Shown here one piece after another: positions 41,635 through 49,521 of a stretch of 64,000 nt of DNA. Position 1 is the stretch's first letter. Each line of letters opens with the position of its first letter. The notes below the pieces were generated by a model that was not told the origin of the DNA, did not search any database, and was given only the letters and a program-made list of their open reading frames with translations. The stretch comes from an uncultured Paracoccaceae bacterium. Its GTDB lineage: Bacteria > Pseudomonadota > Alphaproteobacteria > Rhodobacterales > Rhodobacteraceae. Location: positions 27,270 to 91,269 of the forward strand of contig OY288167.1 of NCBI GenBank assembly GCA_958439195.1, written 5' to 3'. The translations under genes were made by a program, and so were the position numbers.

Positions 41635-42315
41635 GTGAGCGATGTCATGACCAAACCCGCCGTTCTGATTTTGCTGGGGCCGCCCGGTGCCGGGAAAGGC
41701 ACGCAGGCGCGGATGCTGGAGGAGGATTTCGGTCTGGTCCAGTTGTCGACCGGCGATCTGTTGCGGTCGGCGGTGGCGGCGGGGTCCGATGCCGGGAAGG
41801 CCGCGCAGGCGGTGATGGAGGCGGGCGGGCTGGTGTCGGATGACATCGTGCTGGCGGTGCTGAAGGACCGGATGGGCGCACCGGATGTGGCGCGCGGCGT
41901 CATCCTGGATGGTTTTCCGCGCACGGCGGGGCAGGCGGCGGCGCTGGATGAGCTGTTGGCCGCTGGCGGGCAGCCGGTGACGGCCGCCATCAGCCTTGAG
42001 GTGGATGACGAGGCGATGGTGGGCCGTGTCGCGGGGCGGTTTACCTGCGCCGGGTGCGGCGAAGGCTATCATGACGAATTCAAGCAGCCTGCGGTGGCGG
42101 GTGTTTGTGACAAATGCGGCGGCACGGCGTTCAAGCGCCGGGCCGACGACAACGCCGAAACGGTGCGGGAACGGCTGAACGCCTATCACGCCCAGACGGC
42201 ACCGTTGATTGCCCATTACGAAGGTCTTGGCGTGCTGGAGCGGGTTGATGCGATGGGGTCCATCGCATCCATCCGGGCGGCGCTTGCGGCCATTGTGAAG
42301 CGGGTATCGGCGTAA
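41635..42315 (+). CDS. adk: adenylate kinase (zinc-lid type)
   Basis: About 226 residues from GTG 41635 (MSDVMTKPAVLILLGPPGAG), or 222 from ATG 41647. P-loop is LLGPPGAGKGTQARMLE, NMP-binding segment LSTGDLLRSAVAAGSDAG, and GVILDGFPRTAGQAAALDE. The lid carries a zinc-knuckle CAGCGEGYHDEF ... CDKCGG. It converts AMP plus ATP to two ADP. Placed directly after acs, which makes AMP, so the pair can recycle the AMP released by acetate activation; this is inference from adjacency. In most bacteria adk lies in a ribosomal-protein operon; whether another copy exists elsewhere is not visible. Confidence 0.95.
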   Translation: MSDVMTKPAVLILLGPPGAGKGTQARMLEEDFGLVQLSTGDLLRSAVAAGSDAGKAAQAVMEAGGLVSDDIVLAVLKDRMGAPDVARGVILDGFPRTAGQAAALDELLAAGGQPVTAAISLEVDDEAMVGRVAGRFTCAGCGEGYHDEFKQPAVAGVCDKCGGTAFKRRADDNAETVRERLNAYHAQTAPLIAHYEGLGVLERVDAMGSIASIRAALAAIVKRVSA

Positions 42316-42388
42316 CGAAGGGGAGGCCGCATCCCCGCAAAGGGGGGGTGCGGAGGTGGAGACAAGAAACCTACAGGGAGTAGCAACC

Positions 42389-42646
42389 ATGGCGGACAAG
42401 ACATCGTCCAATGCCTATTGGGCCGCGAACATCCGGGTCATCGTCATTTCGATGGTGATCTGGTTTGCGTGTTCATTCGGGCTGGGCATCATCCTGCGGC
42501 CTGCGCTTTCAGGAATTCATATCGGCGGTGCCGATCTTGGGTTCTGGTTCGCGCAGAACGGGGCAATTTACGTCTTTCTCGTGCTGATTTTTGCCTATGC
42601 GGCAAAGATGAACAAGCTCGATAAAGAACACGGCGTCGAGGAGTAA
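42389..42646 (+). CDS. DUF4212 small subunit of sodium/solute symporter
   Basis: An 85-residue protein with two transmembrane helices (VIVISMVIWFACSFGLGIIL and FWFAQNGAIYVFLVLIFAYA) and a conserved start AYWAANIRV. This is the DUF4212 family, encoded just before VC_2705-type symporters and believed to be their small subunit. AGGGAG lies eight bases before the ATG. Four bases separate it from the large subunit. Confidence 0.92.
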   Translation: MADKTSSNAYWAANIRVIVISMVIWFACSFGLGIILRPALSGIHIGGADLGFWFAQNGAIYVFLVLIFAYAAKMNKLDKEHGVEE

Positions 42647-42650
42647 GGGC

Positions 42651-44597
42651 ATGGATCAGTTTACCCTTAACCTTATCGTCATCGGCCTGTCCTTTGCGCT
42701 GTATTTCGGGATCGCCTTCTGGGCGCGTGCCGGATCGACGGCGGAATTCTATGCGGCGGGTCAGGGCGTTGGACCGGTGGTCAACGGCATGGCGACGGCG
42801 GCAGACTGGATGTCTGCGGCATCCTTTATCTCGATGGCGGGTCTGATCGCCTTCGGGGGTTATAACAATTCGGTCTTCCTGATGGGCTGGACCGGTGGCT
42901 ATGTGCTTCTGGCGCTGCTACTGGCCCCGTATCTGCGCAAGTTCGGCAAGTTTACCGTGCCGGAATTCGTGGGGGATCGCTTCTATTCGACATCCGCCCG
43001 TATGGTGGCGGTGGTCTGTCTTATCGTCATCTCGGTCACTTACGTTATTGGGCAGATGGTGGGTGTGGGCGTGACATTCGCGCGCTTCCTGGAAGTGTCG
43101 ACGACGACCGGTCTGCTGATCGGTTCGGCGGTTGTGTTCGCCTATGCGGTGTTCGGCGGCATGAAGGGCATCACCTATACGCAGGTGGCGCAGTATGTCG
43201 TGCTGATCATTGCCTATACCATTCCGGCGATCTTCATCTCGCTGCAACTGACAGGTTCGTTCCTGCCACAGTTGGGCCTGATCGGCGGCTATGCTCCCGG
43301 CGGCGGCGAAGTGGCCTTCCTGGACAAGCTGGACCAGGTGGTGACCGACCTTGGCTTTGCGGCCTACACGGCTGATACGCCCAACATGCTGAACATGTTC
43401 CTTGTGACCATGTCGCTGATGATCGGGACGGCAGGTCTGCCGCACGTGATCATCCGCTTCTTTACCGTGCCGAAAGTGTCTGACGCGCGTCTTTCTGCGG
43501 GTTGGGCGCTGGTGTTTATCGCGCTGCTTTACACGGTTGCCCCGGCAGTCGGGTCGATGGCGCGTCTGAACATCACCACGACCTTCTGGCCGGGTGCGAC
43601 CACGGGCGAGACGTTCAGTGCACCGGCGCTTTCGATTGCTGAAATCGACAGCAACCCGGAACTGGCCTGGATCCGTAACTGGGAAAAGACCGGTCTGCTG
43701 GCGTTCTCGGACAAGAACGGCGACGGGCTGATCCAGTACTTCAACGAACCGGCCCCGCTGGTTGCCGCGAACAAGGCCGTGGCGGATGCGCAGGCTGCGC
43801 TGGCGGCTGCTGCGGCAGATGCCGACAAGGCCCCGCTGGAGCAGGCGGTGACGGATGCCACGGCAGCGCGTGATGCCGTCCTGGCAGAAGCGACGCTGGG
43901 CGGGCAGACGCTGGCCGCACAGGGCATCGTCGGCAACGAACTGACCACGGTGAACAACGACATCATGGTTCTGGCGAACCCCGAGATTGCACGGCTTCCG
44001 GGCTGGGTGATCGCGCTTGTTGCTGCCGGTGGTCTTGCCGCCGCGCTGTCGACGGCAGCGGGTCTGCTGCTGGCGATTTCGTCGGCGATCAGCCACGACC
44101 TGATCAAGGGTGCCTTGAACCCGAAGATCAGCGAAAAGGGCGAGCTGCTGGCCGCGCGGATTTCGATGGCCTTTGCCATCGTGCTGGCGACCTGGCTTGG
44201 TCTGGACCCGCCCGGCTTTGCCGCGCAGGTGGTGGCGCTGGCCTTTGGTCTGGCGGCGGCGACGATCTTCCCGGTGCTGATGATGGGGATCTTCTCCACC
44301 AAGGTCACCAAGGAAGGCGCGATTGTGGGGATGCTGGTTGGCCTGATTTCGACGGCTGTCTACATCTTCATCTATCTGGGCTGGTTCTTTGTGCCGGGCA
44401 CCAATTGGTTGCCGAACACGCCGGACGCGCATTGGATGGGCATCTCGCCCGCGGGCTTTGGTCCGATCGGTGCGATCCTGAACTTTGCAGCGGCCTACAT
44501 CGTTTCGGCGATGACCAAGGCACCGCCGCAGGACGTGCAGGACCTGATCCAGTCGATCCGCGTGCCGAAAGGTGCCGGTGCGGCGCAGGCCCACTGA
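42651..44597 (+). CDS. sodium:solute symporter, VC_2705 subfamily (probable acetate uptake)
   Basis: A 648-residue SSS-family permease with about 13 helices. The N-terminus LIVIGLSFALYFGIAFWARA, then STAEFYAAGQGVGPVVNGMA and TAADWMSAASFISMAGLIAF, is typical of acetate/monocarboxylate symporters (ActP-like), and the DUF4212 partner marks the VC_2705 subfamily. Between helices, residues about 370-436 form an Ala-rich hydrophilic insert (AVADAQAALAAAAADADKAP ...) predicted to be helical. Proximity to acs makes acetate the probable substrate, by inference. A strong terminator follows. Confidence 0.9.
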   Translation: MDQFTLNLIVIGLSFALYFGIAFWARAGSTAEFYAAGQGVGPVVNGMATAADWMSAASFISMAGLIAFGGYNNSVFLMGWTGGYVLLALLLAPYLRKFGKFTVPEFVGDRFYSTSARMVAVVCLIVISVTYVIGQMVGVGVTFARFLEVSTTTGLLIGSAVVFAYAVFGGMKGITYTQVAQYVVLIIAYTIPAIFISLQLTGSFLPQLGLIGGYAPGGGEVAFLDKLDQVVTDLGFAAYTADTPNMLNMFLVTMSLMIGTAGLPHVIIRFFTVPKVSDARLSAGWALVFIALLYTVAPAVGSMARLNITTTFWPGATTGETFSAPALSIAEIDSNPELAWIRNWEKTGLLAFSDKNGDGLIQYFNEPAPLVAANKAVADAQAALAAAAADADKAPLEQAVTDATAARDAVLAEATLGGQTLAAQGIVGNELTTVNNDIMVLANPEIARLPGWVIALVAAGGLAAALSTAAGLLLAISSAISHDLIKGALNPKISEKGELLAARISMAFAIVLATWLGLDPPGFAAQVVALAFGLAAATIFPVLMMGIFSTKVTKEGAIVGMLVGLISTAVYIFIYLGWFFVPGTNWLPNTPDAHWMGISPAGFGPIGAILNFAAAYIVSAMTKAPPQDVQDLIQSIRVPKGAGAAQAH

Positions 44598-44604
44598 TAC
44601 GAAC

Positions 44605-44640
44605 GAAAGCCCCGGCGCAGGTCGCCGGGGCTTTCCCCCC
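44605..44640 (+). terminator. terminator after the symporter gene
   Basis: GAAAGCCCCGGCG pairs with CGCCGGGGCTTTC around CAGGT, a perfect 13-bp stem, then a pyrimidine tract. It splits acs-adk-symporter from the signalling genes downstream, at least partly. Confidence 0.85.
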
Positions 44641-44673
44641 TTTTGACATTCAAGGATGGGCCGGGGACGCGCG

Positions 44674-46497
44674 ATGGATGAGGGGCTGACGACCATCATC
44701 GCCTTTCTTGAAACGGTGCATCCCTATGATGGTCTGCCGCAGGACGAACTGGCGCGTGTCGCCGGTTCCTTCCGCCGCAGGGAATATGCCGCGGGCGACG
44801 AGGTCTATCACGCGGGCGAACCGCTGCGCGGCCTGTTTCTGGTAAAGCGCGGCGGGGTTGAGGTTCTGGACCCTTCGGGGGCCATCGTATCCTTGCTGGG
44901 TCCGCGCAACAGTTTTGGCGAGCGTGGGTTGATGCGCAGCGGGCTGGCGGTGACGACGGCGCGGGTGACGCAGGATTCGGTTCTGTTGATGCTGCCTGTG
45001 GCTGAGTTCCGGCGGCTGATCGCGGAACAGCCGTCATTCGAGCGGTTCTTTCAGCGCGGGCGCGGGGCGGAGCATCGTGAGACGGATTTGACGGTGCAAA
45101 AGGTGGAACGCCTGATGGCGGCAGAGCCGATCACCGTGGATGCCGCAACGACGATCCGCGCGGCGGCAGAGGCGATGCGGGATAACCGGGTTTCCAGCCT
45201 TGGGGTTACCGAGGCGGGGCGGTTTGCCGGGCTGGTGACGGTGCGGGATTTCACTAACAAGGTTCTGGCCGGGGGAATGACACCCGATACGCCGGTGGCC
45301 GATGTGATGACCCGCGATCCGGTGACGTTATCGCCATCGGCGCTTGGGTCGGATGTGCTGCATATCATGCTGGAACGACGGATCGGCCATTTGCCGGTGG
45401 TCGAGGGCGGCATTCTGGTGGGGATGGTCACGCAGACCGATCTGACGCGGTTTCAGGCGGTGTCATCGGCGCAATTCGTGCGCGATGCGGCGGTGGCGTC
45501 GGATGTGGTGGAATTGGCGGCGGTGACGGCGCGCATCCCGCGGTTGCTGGCGCAACTGGTGGGGGCGCATAACGCGCATGAGGTGGTGACGCGGCTAATC
45601 ACCGACATTGCCGATACGGTGACGCGGCGGTTGTTGTGGCTGGCCGAGCAGCATTTGGGGGCGGCCCCGGTGCCGTATCTGTGGCTGGCCTGCGGATCGC
45701 AGGGGCGGCAGGAGCAGACGGGGGTGTCGGATCAGGACAATTGCCTGATCCTGTCGGATGATGTGACGGATGGGGACATGCCCTATTTCGCCGCCTTGGC
45801 GAGGTTCGTGTCAGATGGGCTGGATGCCTGTGGCTATGTCTATTGCCCCGGTGACATGATGGCGACCAATCCGCGCTGGTGCCAGCCGGTGCGGGTGTGG
45901 CGCGACTATTTCGCGGGTTGGGTGGCGCGCCCCGATCCGATGGCGCAGATGCTGGCCTCGGTGATGTTCGATCTGCGGCCCATTGGCGGGGAACCGGCGT
46001 TGTTCCGGGCCTTGCAGGACGAGACGCTGGCGCTGGCGGCGAAGAATTCGATCTTTGTGGCCCATATGATCCAGAATTCGCTGAAGCACGCGCCGCCTTT
46101 GGGGCTTTTGCGGGGGTTTGCCACCATCCGGTCGGGCGAGCATAAGAACCATATCGACATGAAGCATAATGGCGTGGTGCCGGTGGCCGATCTGGCGCGG
46201 GTATACGCATTGATCGGGCGGCTGGCCCCGGCCAACACGCGGGCGCGGCTGGAGGCGGCGGAGGATGCCGGGGTGATTTCGGCATCCGGGGCGCGCGACC
46301 TGATCGAAGCCTATGACCTGATCGCCCGGACGCGGCTGGAGCATCAGGCGCGGCAGGTGCGCGCAGGCGAGAGGCCGGATAATTTTCTGGCGCTGTCCGA
46401 GATGTCGGATTTCGAGAGATCTCATCTGCGCGATGCCTTTGTCGTTGTGCGGACCATGCAATCGGCCGTGGGACAATCCCGCGGCGCAAGAAGTTAG
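44674..46497 (+). CDS. cNMP-binding / CBS-pair / DUF294 nucleotidyltransferase-like protein
   Basis: About 607 residues from ATG 44674 (GGGGA seven bases upstream; ATG 44656 is an alternative). Order of domains: cyclic-nucleotide-binding fold about 20-125 (AAGDEVYHAGEPLRGLFLVK, NSFGERGLMR), two CBS motifs about 150-275 (MAAEPITVDAATTIRAAAEA, VADVMTRDPVTLSPSALGSD), DUF294 nucleotidyltransferase-like about 300-440 with GSQGRQEQTGVSDQDNCLIL, and DUF294_C to the end. The GS..R.E....DQD motif is shared with GlnD-type nucleotidyltransferases. It probably senses adenine nucleotides and modifies or holds a partner. This type is often encoded beside VC_2705 symporters. Confidence 0.9.
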   Translation: MDEGLTTIIAFLETVHPYDGLPQDELARVAGSFRRREYAAGDEVYHAGEPLRGLFLVKRGGVEVLDPSGAIVSLLGPRNSFGERGLMRSGLAVTTARVTQDSVLLMLPVAEFRRLIAEQPSFERFFQRGRGAEHRETDLTVQKVERLMAAEPITVDAATTIRAAAEAMRDNRVSSLGVTEAGRFAGLVTVRDFTNKVLAGGMTPDTPVADVMTRDPVTLSPSALGSDVLHIMLERRIGHLPVVEGGILVGMVTQTDLTRFQAVSSAQFVRDAAVASDVVELAAVTARIPRLLAQLVGAHNAHEVVTRLITDIADTVTRRLLWLAEQHLGAAPVPYLWLACGSQGRQEQTGVSDQDNCLILSDDVTDGDMPYFAALARFVSDGLDACGYVYCPGDMMATNPRWCQPVRVWRDYFAGWVARPDPMAQMLASVMFDLRPIGGEPALFRALQDETLALAAKNSIFVAHMIQNSLKHAPPLGLLRGFATIRSGEHKNHIDMKHNGVVPVADLARVYALIGRLAPANTRARLEAAEDAGVISASGARDLIEAYDLIARTRLEHQARQVRAGERPDNFLALSEMSDFERSHLRDAFVVVRTMQSAVGQSRGARS

Positions 46498-46508
46498 GGT
46501 GACGGGTT

Positions 46509-47033
46509 ATGGGTCTTGAACTGATCGCGGCGATTGTGGCGGCCATTGCCTGTGGGGGCGTGGCGTTGATCCTGCGCAAGATTGCGGGCGGGCGGCTGCC
46601 GGCGTGGATCGTGCCGGCGGCGGCGGCGCTGGGGTTGATCAGCTATACGGCCTGGAGCGAATACAGTTGGTATGGGCGGATGGTGACGGCATTGCCCGAG
46701 GGGGTGGCTGTGGTCTGGGAGGATGACCTGCCACAGGCGCTGCGGCCCTGGACGCTGGTGGCGCCCCTGGTGACGCGGTTCGTGGCACTGGATACGCGGC
46801 AGATGGTGGCGCATCCCGCGAAGGCCGATCTGATCCTGGCCGACGCTTATGGGTTTGCCCGCTGGCGCGGGGTGGATCGCTGGATCGTCGCGGTGGATTG
46901 CACCGGGCAGCGGTCTGTGCGGCTGTCGGCGGAAATGAAGATTTCGGATGCGGGCGAATTGGAGGGCGGCGAATGGGTGCCGTTCCTGCCCGAGGACCAG
47001 ACGGGTGTGGTGGCGTGCCGGAGGCCGGGGTGA
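46509..47033 (+). CDS. membrane-anchored conserved protein of the acetate locus
   Basis: A 174-residue protein with two N-terminal hydrophobic segments (MGLELIAAIVAAIACGGVAL and WIVPAAAALGLISYTAWS) and a soluble C-terminal part (MVAHPAKADLILADAYGFAR, DRWIVAVDCTGQRSVRLSAE). I do not recognise the family with certainty; it is placed between the DUF294 protein and the receiver and overlaps the receiver by three bases (TGATG). Function unknown; probably works at the membrane with the flanking signalling proteins. Confidence 0.65.
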   Translation: MGLELIAAIVAAIACGGVALILRKIAGGRLPAWIVPAAAALGLISYTAWSEYSWYGRMVTALPEGVAVVWEDDLPQALRPWTLVAPLVTRFVALDTRQMVAHPAKADLILADAYGFARWRGVDRWIVAVDCTGQRSVRLSAEMKISDAGELEGGEWVPFLPEDQTGVVACRRPG

Positions 47034-47428
47034 TGGGAGACAGAAAACGGGAACCACTTGTCCTGATTGTTGAGGATGAGGACAATATCGCCATCGCGCT
47101 GGAATATGTCGTCAAGCGCGAAGGCTATGGCCATGCGCGGGTGGCCGATGGGGCGGAGGCTTTGCCTTTTATCCGCAGCCAGCACCCGGAGGTGGTGCTG
47201 CTGGACATCATGCTGCCGTCTGTGTCGGGGTATGAAATCTGTCAGGCTATCCGGCTGGATCCCGCGCTTGCCGGGGTGAAGGTGGTGATGATGACGGCGC
47301 GCGGGTCGGCGTTGGAGAAGCGCAAGGCGATGGCGCTGGGGGCGGATGGGTTTGTGACCAAGCCGTTCGATCTGGGCACGCTGCGCGGCGAAATTCGGCG
47401 GATCATGGATGGCGGGGGACCGATGTGA
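47033..47428 (+). CDS. single-domain response regulator (receiver)
   Basis: A 131-residue stand-alone receiver domain. The acidic pair is LIVEDEDNIA, the phospho-acceptor Asp58 in VVLLDIMLPSVSGYE, Thr88 in VMMTARG and Lys110 in FVTKPF. All catalytic positions are intact. No output domain. It overlaps the membrane protein upstream (TGATG) and the next gene by four bases (ATGTGATT region), so the three are made together. The protein encoded next is a degenerate kinase without the phospho-His, so the phosphodonor must be another kinase or the receiver is used in a non-phosphorylated role. Confidence 0.93.
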   Translation: MGDRKREPLVLIVEDEDNIAIALEYVVKREGYGHARVADGAEALPFIRSQHPEVVLLDIMLPSVSGYEICQAIRLDPALAGVKVVMMTARGSALEKRKAMALGADGFVTKPFDLGTLRGEIRRIMDGGGPM

Positions 47429-49509
47429 TTGCCCGGCTTGGCCTGCGGCTGCGGATACTCTTGTTCTTTGCGGCGCTGGCGGCGGGGGTGGTGGCGGCGG
47501 TCGGGCTGGGCATCTGGGTGGCGGTGACGCGATTTCCGGCGCTGGCGGATGAGGCGAATGCGCTGGTGCAGATTGGGGCGGTGGCGGGGTTCGGGTCGCT
47601 GGGGCTTATTGCCGGGGTGTGGTATCTGTTCGATACCCATGTGGCGCGGCCCATCGACCTTTTGGCCGGGGCGTTGCGGGCGCGGGCGCATTCGGATGTG
47701 ATGCAGCCGTTGCAGGTGGAGGTGGCGCAATATCTGGGCGATCTGGCCCCTGCCGCATCGGCGGCGGCAGAGAGCCTGGCCGAGACGCGCAGCGCATTGG
47801 CCGAGGCGATCGGGCGCGAAACGGCGCGGTTGACGGCGGAAAAGGCGCGGCTGGAGCGGCTTTTGTCGGATGTGCCGGTGGGGGTGATGATCTGCGCGGG
47901 GGATCATCAGCTGGTGTTCTACAACAGTCAGGCGGCGGAATTCCTGGGCACCGGGGGGCGCGATCTGGCCGATCAGCCGGGGCTGGCGCGCAGCGTGTTC
48001 GGCTATCTGCGCGCGGGGCCGTTGCAGGATGCCTATGGCCGGTTGGTGGAGACGCGGATGGAGGATGCGGCGTCCGACCTGATCTGCACACCGGTGCAGG
48101 GTCGGGCGCTGCTGGCCGGGCGGATGCGGTTGCTGGCGGGCGAAGGGGGCGCGCCGGGCTATGTGCTGACGTTGCGCGATGTGACGCAGGATTTCGCCGT
48201 ATCGGCGCGGCGTGAGGCGTTTATCGCCGAGGCGCTGGAACGGATCAGCCGGTCAGTGGCGGGGATCGCCACGATCCGCGAGGCGGCGGGGGAAGGCGGC
48301 GATGCGGCGCTGGTGGCGGCGCTGGAGGCCGAGGTGGTGGCGCTGGTGGCACTGGTGCAAGAGGTGTCGCGCGCCAATCAGGAGCGGCGGCCAGAGACGC
48401 TGCCCTACACCATGCTGCGGGGCGAGGATGTGCTGGACAGCATCAAGGCGCGGGTCGAAGGGCCGGGGCTGGCGGTAGAGGTGTCGCCCGGTGCGTTGAT
48501 GATCGGGTGCAATGCCTATGAACTGGTGGGGTTTGTGGCGCTGTTGTGTGCGGAGGTGGCGCGGATGTCGGGTGTCGGGTCACTGTTGCTGCGGCTGGAT
48601 GAGGAGTTTGGCGGGGCGTCGCTGCGGGTCATCTGGCAAGGCGCGCCGCTGACGGTGGCGGCGCTGGAGCGGGTGCTGGACCTGCCGCTGGACCCAAGCC
48701 TGCCGGAGGCGACGGGGCGCAGCTTCCTTGCCGAACATGCGACGGATGTCTGGCCAGAGGTGCTGGAGGGCGGGTTTGAGGCGGTGTGCCTGCCGATCCT
48801 GCAGGCGCGGCGTTCGGTGCGGCGGCCTGAACCGGTGGCGCGGCGGGTGACCTATGATTTCGACCTGCTGGCACAGGAACGGCGGGGCGCGGTGCTGCAC
48901 AGTGCGCTGGATCAATTGACCTATGTGGTGTTCGATACGGAAACCACCGGGCTGTTGCCGCAGCAGGGCGATGAGGTGGTGCAGATTGCCGCCGTGCGGA
49001 TCGTGAACGGGCGGCGGGTGGAGGGCGAGGTGTTCAACACGCTGGTCCATCCGGGACGGACGATCCCGGCGGCATCAACGGCGGTGCATGGCATCTCAGA
49101 CGCGATGGTGGCCGATGCGCCCGGCGTGGTGGAGGCGCTGGCGCGGTTTCACCGCTTTGCCGAAGGGTCGGTTCTGGTGGCGCATAACGCGCCGTTCGAC
49201 ATGGCCTTCCTGCGCCGGGCCGAGCCTGCCATCGGCAAGCGGTTCGACATGCCCATTCTGGATACGGTGCTGCTGTCGGCGGTGGTGTTCAGCCAGCATG
49301 AGGAGCATTCGCTGGACGCGCTGACCCATCGGCTGGGGATCACCATATCCGAAGAGGCGCGGCACACCGCGCTGGGCGATGCGGTGGCGACGGCGGATGC
49401 GTTCCTGAAGATGCTGACCATGCTGCGCGGCCGCGGGATCGGCACCTTTGACGAGGTGCTGACCGAGGTGCGCAAGCATGGCCGACTGCTGCGGGATCTG
49501 AACGCCTGA
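47425..49509 (+). CDS. fusion of degenerate membrane sensor kinase and DEDDh 3'-5' exonuclease
   Basis: A 694-residue protein. Two transmembrane helices (about 9-34 and 48-67) are followed by a HAMP-like/coiled segment, a PAS-like domain (LLSDVPVGVMICAGDHQLVF, about 150-260), a HisKA-like helix RREAFIAEALERISRS in which Glu272 stands at the phospho-His position, and an ATPase-like region (about 335-460) without a clear N-box. The C-terminus (about 498-690) is a DnaQ-type exonuclease with intact DEDDh residues: Asp504 and Glu506 (VVFDTETTGLL), Asp592 (HNAPFDMAF), His647 and Asp652 (HTALGDAVA). So the kinase half looks dead while the nuclease half looks active. Exonuclease genes are known near VC_2705 loci; the fused sensor is the odd feature. 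Confidence 0.85.
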   Translation: MIARLGLRLRILLFFAALAAGVVAAVGLGIWVAVTRFPALADEANALVQIGAVAGFGSLGLIAGVWYLFDTHVARPIDLLAGALRARAHSDVMQPLQVEVAQYLGDLAPAASAAAESLAETRSALAEAIGRETARLTAEKARLERLLSDVPVGVMICAGDHQLVFYNSQAAEFLGTGGRDLADQPGLARSVFGYLRAGPLQDAYGRLVETRMEDAASDLICTPVQGRALLAGRMRLLAGEGGAPGYVLTLRDVTQDFAVSARREAFIAEALERISRSVAGIATIREAAGEGGDAALVAALEAEVVALVALVQEVSRANQERRPETLPYTMLRGEDVLDSIKARVEGPGLAVEVSPGALMIGCNAYELVGFVALLCAEVARMSGVGSLLLRLDEEFGGASLRVIWQGAPLTVAALERVLDLPLDPSLPEATGRSFLAEHATDVWPEVLEGGFEAVCLPILQARRSVRRPEPVARRVTYDFDLLAQERRGAVLHSALDQLTYVVFDTETTGLLPQQGDEVVQIAAVRIVNGRRVEGEVFNTLVHPGRTIPAASTAVHGISDAMVADAPGVVEALARFHRFAEGSVLVAHNAPFDMAFLRRAEPAIGKRFDMPILDTVLLSAVVFSQHEEHSLDALTHRLGITISEEARHTALGDAVATADAFLKMLTMLRGRGIGTFDEVLTEVRKHGRLLRDLNA

Positions 49510-49521
49510 TCGGCTGTGATG

